From: Azophilus sp965200465
Lineage (GTDB): Bacteria > Pseudomonadota > Gammaproteobacteria > Pseudomonadales > Azotimanducaceae
Length of the DNA stretch: 64,000 nucleotides
NCBI GenBank assembly: GCA_965200465.1
Contig: OZ241358.1
Span: forward strand, 620,001 to 684,000
Reading direction: 5' to 3'
Made by a program: the position numbers and the translations under genes. Positions 8,374 through 19,955 of the stretch are shown one piece after another; the stretch's first letter is position 1; the number at the start of each line of letters is the position of its first letter. Below the pieces are notes generated by a model, which was given only the letters and a program-made list of their open reading frames with translations, was not told the origin of the DNA and searched no databases.

Positions 8374-9464
8374 TCACTCCAGTTGGACGGCCGCGGCGTG
8401 GACCCAGTCGAGCCGGAGGTTGGATTTGGCGAAGAGCAGGCACCAACGGCCGGCGGCCCTCACCAGCCGGGCGACGGTGCGGACGAAGTGGCGGATGAGG
8501 GGCCGCAGCCCGTGCCGGCGGGCGGACTTGGGCGGCAGGTGGAACTGCACGGTGCGCAGCAGCATCTGCGCCAGTTGTCCGCAGGCGTAAAAGAGCTGGT
8601 TGGCCAGCAGCCCGCGGCAGGGCGGGTGGTGCAGGTCCAAGTCCCGTAGCGGTCCCTTGAAGGCGTTCTCCCGCCCCTGCTTGCCGCGGTGGCGGCGCAC
8701 CAACTCGGCGAGCGGCAGGTCGTCCCGCGAGACGAGGATCACCGTGCGGGCGGGGAAGAGCTGGCCTTGCGCGTCCTCGGCGCACACCACGACGCAGGGG
8801 TGCTCGACCCAGCCTTCCGGCCTGTGCCGTGCGAGGATGGCCCGCTCGCCAGGGCCAACTTCCTCCCAGACGGACTCCGGCAGCCCCTCCAGCTACTCCA
8901 ACACCGGAGCCTTCCACTTGGGGTTCGTGACGCTGACCGGGTGGTCCCATCCCCGTGCGCGGCAGAACTCCGCGAAGCCCCGCCCGTAGCAGGCGTTGTC
9001 CGCCCGAACCCAGCCGGGCGTCCCTTCGGGCAGCAGAGGCGCGACGTCCAACTCCATCTGCCCGCGCCAGCCATGCGCCGGGTGGACACCGCCCGGATGC
9101 AGCCGCCCCGACGCCCACAGGCCGCCGCCGAACGCTCCGTGCAGCAGCAGAGCCCGCTCGGTGCCGCAACTGGGGCCCGCCCCCTCGAACAAGGCGCCGC
9201 CCACTTCGATCTCCGTGCCGTCCACGAACACCGGGACGAAGCCCCGCTCCGCGGCACCAAGCCCCGCATCCCCCCTCTCGAAGCGTCTGCGCCAGTTATA
9301 GTAGGTGCTTCGGGCCAGGGTCGGCGACGCCTTCAGAGTCAGCCCATGCCCTGCGCCCGCTCCACCCGCGGCAGAAGCTCGAAGCGCCGAGCGGTTTCGG
9401 GATGGTCGCCAAGGCCCACCCGAACCTTGCGGTAAAAAGCCCTGTCCTGTGCGAAGATGCGCAT
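8374..9464 (-). pseudogene. IS1380-family transposase, inactivated
   Basis: Three minus-strand pieces form one transposase. The N-terminus begins at ATG 9464 (MRIFAQDRAFYRKVRVGLGD) and breaks after ERAQGMG by a one-base shift. The middle has VFVDGTEIEVGG, then WVRADNACYGRGFAEFC and DHPVSVTNPKWK. The C-terminal part has HRGKQGRENAFKGPLRDLD (conserved glutamate region), then SNLRLDWVHAA. Middle and C-terminal parts share a frame and are separated by one TAG (8893-8895), in place of a likely Gln. One frameshift plus one nonsense codon mean it cannot transpose itself. Confidence 0.85.
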
Positions 9465-9509
9465 GTTCGGTCTCCTATGTTGTGTGTAACTCATAGGCTA
9501 CCCGAACAC

Positions 9510-9531
9510 GCGCCCCGGGCGACCGGGGCGC
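9510..9531. other. Perfect GC hairpin beside the IS remnant
   Basis: GCGCCCCGG - GCGA - CCGGGGCGC is a perfect 9 bp stem with a 4-base loop. No T-run follows on either strand, so it is not a standard intrinsic terminator. It sits just outside the transposase start and may be part of the IS end. Confidence 0.4.
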
Positions 9532-9604
9532 TCCCTCAAAAAGTCCGAAAGGTGGTGATCCCGTACAACCGCTTTACTTGATAGTGCGTTGGGAGTACTG
9601 TGCC

Positions 9605-9680
9605 GCCAACTTTCTTGCATTCCTGCAGCTTGGCTGCATCGGTAGCCTGCTAGAACAATTTTGAGATAGGAGATAGGTTC
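9605..9680 (-). repeat. Repeat R2, copy 1 (left boundary of the methyltransferase/ATPase module)
   Basis: On the minus strand this matches 14798-14865 and 27705-27771: GAACCTATCTC, AAAATTGTT, TAGCAGG, GCAGCCAAGCTGC, GAAAGTTGGC. This copy has an extra CTATCTC. Its gene-proximal end (GAGATAGGTTC) is directly followed by the GTG start codon of the methyltransferase, so the repeat supplies that gene's leader and probably its ribosome site. Confidence 0.75.
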
Positions 9681-12731
<3,051 letters not shown>

Positions 12732-12843
12732 ACATGCCGATGCAAGACAAACTGTCGCCACAACCCGTTTGGCGTCGTGGTAGGCTTGCGTTCGAAGTCC
12801 ACGTCTGAAGGCGGGCGATGCATTGTTTGGAGAGGAAGGTGGT

Positions 12844-14406
12844 ATGTCGCTGATCGCAAATCAACTGAGAGATGTATGGGATGCGCTGCGGGCGAACCAT
12901 GCCGAGAGAGACTGCCATTTGGAGGAGGTACGCATAGGGGGACTGCGCGGAATCAAAGACCTCAGAGTCCCGTTCACCTATCCAGTCTCGGTATTGGCGG
13001 GGCCGAACGGCTGCGGAAAGTCCACAGTCCTCTTCGCTTGCGCCGCGGCCTACCGAGTGCCCGATCGCCCAAGGGCGTTCGTGCCTAGCACACTGTTTCC
13101 GAACTTCACAGATCGGCTGCACGGTGCGCTTTCGGACCCGACGGAAAAGACCGAACTTGCTTTCGGTTATCTGCACAACGGCGAGCGCCTATCCATGGCT
13201 TGGCGACGGGGAAGGTCCTGGAACCGCAGCTTCATGGGACGCAAGGGAAGCAAGCAGCCGGAGAGGGAGATTTACCTTCGAACGCTTGCCAACCTCACCA
13301 ATCCTTCCGAGGTGCGTGGTGCCCTGCAGATCATGCGCAAGCAATACAGCTCTACTCGATTTACGGCCAACTTGCTCGTGTTCGCACATCGCATCTTGAA
13401 GAACAGATACAACGATGTCTCGATCATCACCGCGAAGGCGCGAGACATCTTGTTCGCCGAAGCGGAGGGCGATCATGACGTTCGCTATTCCGAGTTCCAT
13501 ATGTCGTCGGGCGAACGTACCGTTCTGCGCATCTCGAAGGATATCGCGCACCTTCACAACGCACTAATCCTCATCGACGAAGTAGATACCGGCTTACATC
13601 CCTACACCCAACAACAGGTCATGTTGGAGTTGCAGCGGATGGCGCTGCGGCAGCAGTTGCAGATCATCGTCGCCTCGCACAGTCCGGTGGTCTTGGACAG
13701 CGTTCCTCCGGAAGGCAGGAAATTCTTGGATCGCGACGAGACGTCGAACGAAGTAAAGCTCATGCCCGCGTACAGGGACATCTTCCAGAAATCCCTCTAT
13801 GGTCAATCCCGAGAGAAGCTCTCGATACTCTGCGAAGACGAAGTGGCGGAAGGGGTGCTCCTGGGTGTTCTGGACGAGCTGCAACCCAAACTGGGCCTTC
13901 GCCACGAGGACTTCATAATTGGCAGGAACACGGGGCGGGCCGAGTTTCCGGCGCATGTACGCACCCTTGGGAAGTTCGGCAAGCTGCTGGACTTCGTTTT
14001 TGTTCTCGACGGCGATGCTCACGACATGAAACCCAAAATCGAACAAGCCGCAAGGCAATACGACCAGATTGTCGATCCGCTGTTTCTGCCGGGAAAGGAA
14101 TCTCCTGAGCAGTGGATATGGTTGCGGCTAGAGGACGATGTGGAAGCGTTTGCGAGCCTCTTGGGTTTGCGGGCCGACGAAATGAAACGTCTGATGCAGG
14201 AAGTCCGCCAAACAATGGAAGGTGCTGTTAGAGGCGATCGAAGTGTCGCCAAGGCCATGCTCGAGACGTTTGCAGAGGAGGTCAAGAGGTCGTCTGCGGA
14301 ACTTGGCCGCATTGTCGGCAGGCGCGACGCGGAAACCAACCATGCGGGAATGGCGGAGTTCCTTATCAAGCTGAAGGAGCAAATCGGCGCTTGGCGGCGG
14401 TTTTGA
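12844..14406 (+). CDS. OLD-like AAA ATPase with C-terminal TOPRIM-like domain
   Basis: I chose ATG 12844 because GGAGAGGAAGG precedes it, giving 520 residues. It carries Walker A GPNGCGKST (about residue 58), the ABC-type signature SSGERTVLRIS (about 220), Walker B ALILIDEVDTGLHP and the switch His in ASHSPVVLDSVP, as in AAA_21/OLD-family ATPases. After about residue 310 comes LSILCEDEVAEGVLLG and then FVFVLDGDAHD, the Glu and Asp-x-Asp pattern of a TOPRIM metal-binding nuclease site. OLD-family proteins act as nucleases in phage defence (OLD, GajA). It is encoded 112 bp after the methyltransferase, so the pair may form one system; nuclease activity is inferred. Confidence 0.85.
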   Translation: MSLIANQLRDVWDALRANHAERDCHLEEVRIGGLRGIKDLRVPFTYPVSVLAGPNGCGKSTVLFACAAAYRVPDRPRAFVPSTLFPNFTDRLHGALSDPTEKTELAFGYLHNGERLSMAWRRGRSWNRSFMGRKGSKQPEREIYLRTLANLTNPSEVRGALQIMRKQYSSTRFTANLLVFAHRILKNRYNDVSIITAKARDILFAEAEGDHDVRYSEFHMSSGERTVLRISKDIAHLHNALILIDEVDTGLHPYTQQQVMLELQRMALRQQLQIIVASHSPVVLDSVPPEGRKFLDRDETSNEVKLMPAYRDIFQKSLYGQSREKLSILCEDEVAEGVLLGVLDELQPKLGLRHEDFIIGRNTGRAEFPAHVRTLGKFGKLLDFVFVLDGDAHDMKPKIEQAARQYDQIVDPLFLPGKESPEQWIWLRLEDDVEAFASLLGLRADEMKRLMQEVRQTMEGAVRGDRSVAKAMLETFAEEVKRSSAELGRIVGRRDAETNHAGMAEFLIKLKEQIGAWRRF

Positions 14407-14443
14407 AGCGGCCAGTGCGTCTGTTTTGATTGGCTAGGAGAAT

Positions 14444-14698
14444 TTAGTGGCCGCCACCAACCACGAGTGCGTCGGTAAGGCGATGGAACTCCTGCGGGAC
14501 GGGCTCGCCCCCTTCGTGCAGCGCGAGGTATAGCCTGCCATTGCTTGCCTTGAATCTTCGGTTGAGGTGCCACCCGACACGAGAGTTCCGCAGGAACCGC
14601 GGCACCGGGCTGTGGCCAGCGGGACGACCGGGCAGATCGAAGCGTTCAACGGTGGCAACCGTATCTCCAGCAAGCAGTTCGTTCAGGGCCTCGAACAA
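14444..14698 (-). CDS. Small hypothetical protein of the R2-flanked module
   Basis: An 84-residue minus-strand ORF with probable TTG start at 14698, preceded by AGGAGGT. The sequence is LFEALNELLAG, then ERFDLPGRP, VGWHLNRRFKASNGRLYLAL, HEGGEPVPQEFHRLTDAL. It is mixed alpha/beta in character, with no signal or membrane segment and no family I recognise. It converges on the ATPase gene, and R2 copy 2 lies about 100 bp upstream, in the same relative orientation as R2 to the methyltransferase. It could be an accessory or immunity-like factor of the module or a remnant of a larger protein. Confidence 0.4.
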   Translation of the reverse strand: MFEALNELLAGDTVATVERFDLPGRPAGHSPVPRFLRNSRVGWHLNRRFKASNGRLYLALHEGGEPVPQEFHRLTDALVVGGGH

Positions 14699-14797
14699 GG
14701 GACCTCCTAGATTCAACTCACAAGTGCGTTTTCTCCCCTTGGGGGGATAGGTGGACTGGCGTAATGCTGTCCTCGTCCTTCACCCTATCACAGACAA

Positions 14798-14865
14798 GAA
14801 CCTATCTCAAAATTGCTTAAGCAGGATGCCGATGCAGCCGAGCTTCAGGCATCTAAGAAAGTAGG
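14798..14865 (+). repeat. Repeat R2, copy 2 (right boundary of the module)
   Basis: It starts GAACCTATCTCAAAATTG and continues AGCAGGATGCCGATGCAGCC to AAGAAAGTAGGC. It is inverted relative to copy 1 (9605-9680), so the two face each other across about 5.1 kb containing the methyltransferase, ATPase and small ORF. Confidence 0.75.
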
Positions 14866-14879
14866 CTCAACCATAAGCC

Positions 14880-15419
14880 CTAGAGACCTGCCAACGCCTG
14901 CAAGCGGCTGCGCTCTCCCGCATCCAGCCGACGACCCTCTTGACGGAGCTCCAAGCAGGCGTTGATGGCCGACAGGAGGCGTTCTTCCCGCGCACCCATA
15001 GCGTCTTCGCCGACTGTGCGCCCGAACCAGCGCTCCACGTCCGCCCAGCGCCACAAACGGTATCTTGCCCGAGGGTCCGTGACGGGTGCCGGAAAGCTCC
15101 CCGGTCCGCGAGCGCCGGAGACAAGCAGCCGCACGCTCTCCCGAGTGCGCCCGATGCGGGCTGCGATGTCCGCTACGGAAACCAGCCCGGCGCCGGCCAA
15201 GCGGACGACCTGAACGCCGTTCACTTGCTCGACATCCGCCACGGCGGACAGGACCGCGACATCCAAGCTGGCGGCATCACGGTCGAAGTCGATGAACTGA
15301 ACGCCGTCCGTGCTGCCAACCAGCGCATCGTCGCATCCGGCTTCGAAAAGGCGGTCGATCACAAATTCGTCCTGCAAATCCGCGCCATCGACAATCAGCG
15401 TGAAGTGGTGGGTTGGCAC
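14880..15419 (-). CDS. DNA-binding partner protein of a HicA-like toxin locus
   Basis: A 179-residue protein with GTG start 15419, eight bases after GGAGG. The N-terminus (MPTHHFTLIVDGADLQDE, then LFEAGCDDALVGSTDGVQFIDFDR) is a ferredoxin-like domain. A helix-turn-helix follows (LVSVADIAARIGRTRESVRLLVSG) and then a conserved tail, YRLWRWADVERWF. Such proteins accompany small HicA-like RNases as the probable antitoxin/repressor. The toxin ORF immediately upstream (15432-15678) is frameshifted, so this gene appears to survive without its partner. The product is likely cytoplasmic and self-regulating. Confidence 0.75.
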   Translation of the reverse strand: MPTHHFTLIVDGADLQDEFVIDRLFEAGCDDALVGSTDGVQFIDFDRDAASLDVAVLSAVADVEQVNGVQVVRLAGAGLVSVADIAARIGRTRESVRLLVSGARGPGSFPAPVTDPRARYRLWRWADVERWFGRTVGEDAMGAREERLLSAINACLELRQEGRRLDAGERSRLQALAGL

Positions 15420-15431
15420 TCTGGCTTCCTC

Positions 15432-15678
15432 CTATCGGCGTTTGGCGGCTTCATGGCCGTGCGGGCACCTTCCGACCAGCCGTCGCAACTGCTTGGCGTG
15501 GTCACCCGGGTTGCGGGGCGTTGACCAGATTGACGCTTGGCAGCGGCCCCGCCCTTCTTCGCCACAGTGCATGATGCCCCAGCGATGCCCGCGAAGTGGG
15601 CGTAACCAGCCACCCAGCGGCTTCAGCTTCGGCCAGTGCCCGCTCCACCTCCTTCTTTGGGTGTTTGGCTCGCCCCAT
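15432..15678 (-). pseudogene. HicA-like mRNA-interferase toxin, frameshifted
   Basis: The N-terminal frame reads MGRAKHPKKEVERALAEAEA-AGW from ATG 15678. The remainder lies in another frame: GHRWGIMHCGEEGRGRCQ, then ASIWSTPRNPGDHAKQLRRL, stop at 15432. One extra base near 15588-15593 (in TCGCGGGCAT on the coding strand) explains the break; deleting it joins the halves as LVTPTSGHRWG, with normal spacing to the conserved His-x-Trp-Gly. The stop is 12 bases before the start of the DNA-binding partner, so this was a two-gene toxin-antitoxin operon, now inactive unless the base is a sequence error. Confidence 0.75.
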
Positions 15679-16038
15679 GTTGACAGGATACAACATCAAT
15701 CGGCTGCAAACCAGAACTCAAGAACTCGAGAGGGGCGAGCCGCGTCTTGGCAAACTCCCTAGATCGATTTGCACGATGCCCTTCGGCACTCCGTCGCGGT
15801 CGGACTGAAGGAAATCACGGAATAGAACGCCGGAAACAGCTTCCCAAGATGCTTGGACTTCATCGCTTCGTCCCGGAATACCCGTTGGTGCTGAACGGCT
15901 TTCTGTACCGAAGTTCGGCGTTGGGCGAAGTCGCCGTTTTGGACTTGCCGAGTGTGTTCGCCTACTTCATCTGCAACAGCAGCCGCCGGCCGGGGATGGC
16001 GATGAACCTTGGAACGCCGCACGCCCGCCGGCGCCGCC
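15679..16038. other. Intergenic region, nothing recognised
   Basis: About 360 bp between the toxin remnant and the MFS gene stop. ORFs are open on both strands (e.g. plus 15848-16121, minus 15759-16022), but neither has a good ribosome site or recognisable motif. Possibly decayed coding sequence. Confidence 0.35.
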
Positions 16039-17430
16039 TCATGCTTGGGATGAAGGCGTTCCGGGAGCGTCCGGGCGCCGCCACGCCAGGGAGCGGGCCA
16101 AGCTCTCCCGGTAGGGCTTAAGCCCTAGGGCTAGGCTGGCCGTGGCCAAGGACATCACCACTAGGGCGACGGCGCTCAAGGAGTAGCGCAAGGCCGCTTC
16201 GTCCTGAAACACATAGTCCGTCAGCAGGGCGATGACCGTGGCGCCGCCGCCGATGCCGACCAGATTGGCCACCAGAAAGAAGATGGCCACCACCTGCGCC
16301 CGCATTTCGTTGGGCGTCATCAGTTGCAGGGCCACTGGCGAAAGGGCCTGCTGCAGGGAGATGACGAAGGCCATCAGCCCCAGCATGGGAATGGCCGAGG
16401 CCGCGCTGGGCATCAGCGGCGTTGCGGCCATGACCGGCAGGGCCAAGGCGAAGAACAGGGCCGCGCAGCGCAGCGGCGCGTCCTCCAGGCCGCGCTTGGT
16501 CAGCCAGTCGCTCAAGCTTCCCCCGGCCATCACTCCGACGCCGCCCAGCAGGGCCAGTTCCGCGCCGAACACCATGCCGGCGTCCGCGATGCTCCAGCCG
16601 TAGGTGCGGCGGATGAATTCAGGAATCCAGAACAGGAAGCCGTTGAAGGCCATGCCGCCAGTGGCGTAGCCGAAGAAGATGCAGCCGAACGCCTTGCGGT
16701 TCAGCCACAGGAAGCCGAGCAATTCCCGGATGGGAACCGCACCCTCGGCGTTGGCTTGGTTGCGGCGGCGCGGCTCCCGCACCGTGCAGTAGATCAAGGC
16801 CGCCAGCAGGACGCCCGGGGCGCCGACGATCAGGAAGGTCAGTTGCCAAGGACGCAGGGTTCCGACGCCGGGCAAGGCCAAGGCGCCGGCGCCGCTGACC
16901 AAGCCGACCACATAGCCGCCCACCATCATGGCCAGGCCGGCCCCCAGAAACAGGCCGGTGGCGTAAACGCCGATGGCCCTGCCCAGCTTGTCGGCGGGAA
17001 AGTAGTCCGCGATCATCGAATAGGCGGCCGGCGTCAGGGCGGCTTCCCCCACCCCCACGCCCATCCGGGCCAGAAACAGTTGCCAGAAGTTGCGCGCCAA
17101 GCCGCAGCAGGCGGTGGCCAAGCTCCACAGCAGGATGCCGGCGGAGATGAGGGCGCGGCGGCTGCGGGCGTCCGCCAAGCGGGCGATGGGCAGGCCCATG
17201 GTGACGTAGAAGACGGCGAAAGCCAAGCCCATCAGCAGGCTGATTTCCGTGTCGGAAATGCCGAGGTCGCGACGGATGGGCTCCACCAGCAGGGTGATCA
17301 CCTGCCGGTCCACAAAGGAGACGATGTAAGCCACCATCAGCGCCGCCACCACATACCATTCATAGAGCAGGCTGCGCGGCTGGTTGGCGCTCGGTTCAGC
17401 GGGCTTTGCTTGGGGGGCGACGGTGCTGCG
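16039..17430 (-). CDS. MFS transporter (spinster/hexuronate-like)
   Basis: About 430-460 residues with twelve predicted helices. Helix 1 is VVAALMVAYIVSFVDRQ, followed by the loop RRDLGISDTEISLLMG and the family motif GLPIARLADARSRR between helices 2 and 3. The phosphotriesterase gene ends immediately upstream (stop 17433-17435), so the pair is an operon. The true start is unresolved: no ATG/GTG/TTG occurs between that stop and the first helix, and the first candidates are CTG 17370 and tandem GTG codons at about 17352. It probably exports or imports the organic acid, ester or lactone handled by its partner. Confidence 0.8.
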   Translation of the reverse strand, partial: RSTVAPQAKPAEPSANQPRSLLYEWYVVAALMVAYIVSFVDRQVITLLVEPIRRDLGISDTEISLLMGLAFAVFYVTMGLPIARLADARSRRALISAGILLWSLATACCGLARNFWQLFLARMGVGVGEAALTPAAYSMIADYFPADKLGRAIGVYATGLFLGAGLAMMVGGYVVGLVSGAGALALPGVGTLRPWQLTFLIVGAPGVLLAALIYCTVREPRRRNQANAEGAVPIRELLGFLWLNRKAFGCIFFGYATGGMAFNGFLFWIPEFIRRTYGWSIADAGMVFGAELALLGGVGVMAGGSLSDWLTKRGLEDAPLRCAALFFALALPVMAATPLMPSAASAIPMLGLMAFVISLQQALSPVALQLMTPNEMRAQVVAIFFLVANLVGIGGGATVIALLTDYVFQDEAALRYSLSAVALVVMSLATASLALGLKPYRESLARSLAWRRPDAPGTPSSQA

Positions 17431-17432
17431 TC

Positions 17433-18581
17433 CTATGCGATGGTCAGGAGTTCCCGGGGGTTGTCGATGATGATGCGCTCGATCAGGCGGCGCTCGAAAC
17501 CCTTGTAGCCCATCAGTGCGGTCACCGTCTCCGGGATGTGCTGCCAGCCGTGGCCGCCGTACTTGCGTTGCCAGTGCTGCAGGGCCAGGTCGTGGGAGAT
17601 CAGCACCCGGTCTTCGTGCCCCGCCTCCACCAGCGCCATGATCTCGTTCAGGCGGATGGCGTCGTTGGGCAGATCGACCTTGCCGCGCTGGCGGAAGGAC
17701 TCCTCCCAGCCGAAGCAGTCGAACTCCAGGTACAGGCCGGTCTTCGCCAGCTCCAGGAAGGGTTCCGGGTCGAAGGAGTGGGGAGCGGGCTTGGACGCCA
17801 AGCGATGGTCCAGATGGCACATGATGATGCGGGAGAGGTCCGCTTGCTCGTCCTCCAGGATGCGCACCGCCGCCCAGATGGCGTCCGGGCCGAAGCCGGG
17901 ATGGACGCTCATGGGCGCTCCGCTGGCTTTCTGCGCCCGCGCCGAGGCGCGCAGCACCTTCTCCTCATCGGGATGAATGTTCGTTCCAAGGCCCACTTCG
18001 CCGATGATGCCGGCCTGCACGCCGCCGGCCACGCCTTGGTCCAGGTCGCGCAGGATGCGTTGCTCCAGTTCGGCAACGCTCAGCTTGCTTACTTCGGCCG
18101 GGTGGTACTCCTGGGTGTACCAGCTGGTGGCCATGACGATGTGCAGGCCGGTGGCGCGGGCGATCTGCTGCAGTCCCTTGGGGTCCCGGCCCAAGCCGAT
18201 GGAGGTTTGATCCACCAAGCAGCCGCCGCCGTGCCGCTTGAACAGGTTGGCCTCGAAGATGACGTCCTCGATGTTGGAGATCTTGTAGTCGCCGTAGTAG
18301 AACCAGTGGCGGGCCACGTCGGCGCGGTTCTCCAGGCAGATGGGTTCGTTCCACTTGGCCCGCCAAGTGGCCGCCATGCCGGGGCCGTCCTCGCCCGGCT
18401 CCCAGCCCGCTTCCGGGATGCTGGCCGCCTTCCTGCCGGACTCCGTCTGGTCGATCAGCACTTCCGCCGAGCAGGCGCCGAGGGTCATGTCCACCAGCAC
18501 ATGCTCATGGGGCAGGGTGACGCCCAGCGTCTCCGGTGCCACCGGCCCCAACACGGTCTGCACGCAGCCTTTGTGAATCAT
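17433..18581 (-). CDS. Phosphotriesterase-family metal hydrolase
   Basis: The start is ATG 18581, preceded by GGGAGGGAG. The 382-residue TIM-barrel amidohydrolase has the strand-1 metal motif LPHEHVLVD, the bridging-residue region AGIIGEVGLGTN (Glu where classic phosphotriesterases have carboxylated Lys, as in PHP-type members), MSVHPGFG, CHLDHR and the terminal metal Asp in LISHDLAL. Family members hydrolyse phosphotriesters, lactones or esters. The substrate here is unknown; the MFS gene downstream suggests a catabolic uptake pair. Confidence 0.88.
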   Translation of the reverse strand: MIHKGCVQTVLGPVAPETLGVTLPHEHVLVDMTLGACSAEVLIDQTESGRKAASIPEAGWEPGEDGPGMAATWRAKWNEPICLENRADVARHWFYYGDYKISNIEDVIFEANLFKRHGGGCLVDQTSIGLGRDPKGLQQIARATGLHIVMATSWYTQEYHPAEVSKLSVAELEQRILRDLDQGVAGGVQAGIIGEVGLGTNIHPDEEKVLRASARAQKASGAPMSVHPGFGPDAIWAAVRILEDEQADLSRIIMCHLDHRLASKPAPHSFDPEPFLELAKTGLYLEFDCFGWEESFRQRGKVDLPNDAIRLNEIMALVEAGHEDRVLISHDLALQHWQRKYGGHGWQHIPETVTALMGYKGFERRLIERIIIDNPRELLTIA

Positions 18582-18650
18582 CCAAGCTCCCTCCCAAAGC
18601 GCTGTGCCAAGCATAACCCGACTTGCCCGGCGACGGGCCAACCAAACGGT

Positions 18651-18802
18651 CCCCAATCCCCGGATAAGGATCGCCCGGACCGCTGCCGGCGACCCCCTGG
18701 CAGTAGGCCGTTGCAAGCGCCGCAACCATGCAATTGCCGGAAAAACCCTTGCACGGCGCTCCTTGCAACGCGCTGCAATGATTCCCCAAGCGGGGATTGG
18801 GG
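18651..18802 (+). repeat. MITE-like repeat, copy C (152 bp, most complete)
   Basis: Bounded by CCCCAATCCCCG (18651) and CGGGGATTGGGG (to 18802), perfect 12 bp terminal inverted repeats. Internal landmarks are GCAACCATGCAA, GCCGGAAAAACCCTTGCACGG and TTGCAACGCGCTGCAA. It has no ORF of its own and lies between the divergent promoter side of the phosphotriesterase and the sulfotransferase 3' end. Used as the family reference. Confidence 0.75.
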
Positions 18803-18809
18803 AACGCCT

Positions 18810-19706
18810 TCAGGAGTTGGCTGCTCCTGTTCGCGGCGCGTCAGAGTAGCCCCCCAACTCGAAATCCCTTGCGTAGCGCATTGCCAGCAACCTCTTGTCG
18901 TGTTGGGTCAGTCGGGCGCTTGCGGCGGCTCTGGCGTCGTGCAGGGCCGAGTGCGCAGGCTGCCAGCCGGCCATCGTGTTCAGCACAGGCAAGGCCGGCT
19001 TTGGCAGGCCGAGGCGTTCCGCGATCTGCTGGAAGTCCTCGCTGAGGTTCTCGAAGCGGCCAATGAAGTCCGGCAGGCGTCCGTCCGCAAGGCGCAGCTG
19101 CACATGCTGTGACAGGAAGTGGCGCTCGGCGACCGCGTCCGAAGCGTAGGGCGTGCGCAGCCATCGACAGTAATCGCCAAAGCCGGCGGTCTCGGCAAGA
19201 CCGTGAAAGTCGCGGAAGAAGCGGCTGCTCTTCTCCTTCTTGTGCTGAAGCTGAGCGCCTTGCGCATAGTGCGAAGCGAAGAAATGCAGTTCCGCGTGGA
19301 AGGAAAGCGCCCGCGTGAACGGATGCCTGACGAAAGCAAAGCAGTAGTAGCTCCGCGCTTCCGGGCGCAGCGCGAACAGCTCGGCGGCGCTCGTCTCGCG
19401 GAACAGCTCGGCGTCAGGCGTGACGTCAAGCAGAGCCGCCATGATGCTCCGCGAGGCGACCTTGGGATTGCACAGCCAGACGTAGCGGTATTTCCGGGAC
19501 AGGATCTTTTCAGCCCCAAGGTCGGCCCTCCGGCCGGCCGTGCGGGCCATGCGCCATGCTGTGGCGAGCCGCCCCCGCAGCAGTGCGCCGGCGATGTCTC
19601 CGGCGACGAGCGGTGATGATGCGATGGCGATCAAGGATCTGCCGTTCCCCTGACAAGGCAGGGCGTTGCCGACGGCACCCCTGCCGTTGTTTTTGACGGT
19701 CGGCAT
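18810..19706 (-). CDS. Sulfotransferase family 2 (carbohydrate-type)
   Basis: The sequence includes YRYVWLCNPKVASRSIMAAL, the 5'-phosphosulfate loop for PAPS, and FAFVRHPFTRALSFH, the 3'-phosphate-binding motif with Arg and Ser, typical of Sulfotransfer_2/HNK-1-like enzymes. The catalytic core is about 230 residues. The N-terminus is uncertain: ATG 19706 lies inside a degenerate MITE copy (19704-19763), while TTG 19634 or ATG 19550 would give shorter proteins. It would transfer sulfate from PAPS to a sugar or other hydroxyl acceptor, perhaps surface polysaccharide. Confidence 0.8.
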   Translation of the reverse strand: MPTVKNNGRGAVGNALPCQGNGRSLIAIASSPLVAGDIAGALLRGRLATAWRMARTAGRRADLGAEKILSRKYRYVWLCNPKVASRSIMAALLDVTPDAELFRETSAAELFALRPEARSYYCFAFVRHPFTRALSFHAELHFFASHYAQGAQLQHKKEKSSRFFRDFHGLAETAGFGDYCRWLRTPYASDAVAERHFLSQHVQLRLADGRLPDFIGRFENLSEDFQQIAERLGLPKPALPVLNTMAGWQPAHSALHDARAAASARLTQHDKRLLAMRYARDFELGGYSDAPRTGAANS

Positions 19707-19763
19707 TTTGCCGGAAAACCTCCCGCATGGTGCGTCTTCCGGTACGCTGCAACGATTCCTGAC
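19704..19763 (-). repeat. MITE-like repeat, copy D (degenerate fragment)
   Basis: Plus-strand sequence TTTTGCCGGAAAACC, then GGTGCGTCTTCC, then ACGCTGCAACGATTCCT aligns with the right half of copy C. The terminal repeats are not recognisable. It lies at the 5' end of the sulfotransferase gene. Confidence 0.5.
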
Positions 19764-19955
19764 GGCAACCAAAGGCGCGACGGTCTTGCCTGCCTCCCGG
19801 CTGGCGGGCAGCGTCGTTGCGGGTTTGGATGAAGCGCTGGCGTGATGCGCCGGCAAGCCGGACAAGTGTTGCTACACTATGCGCCCGGCTTGGGCAATCG
19901 TTGACGGGATGGTTGCGGAGCGATGGCAACGGGCGAACTGCGCAGGAGGACGAGG

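Noticed and set aside
8138..9169. 343-codon minus-strand ORF overlapping the IS remnant
   Set aside because: It is a different frame from the recognisable transposase pieces and is Arg/Pro-rich noise.
9510..9531. Perfect GC hairpin called as an intrinsic terminator
   Set aside because: No run of T follows on either strand.
17406..19112. 568-codon plus-strand ORF across the phosphotriesterase and the repeat at 18651
   Set aside because: Runs antisense to two recognised genes and through a repeat; Gln/Gly/Val-rich composition without motifs.
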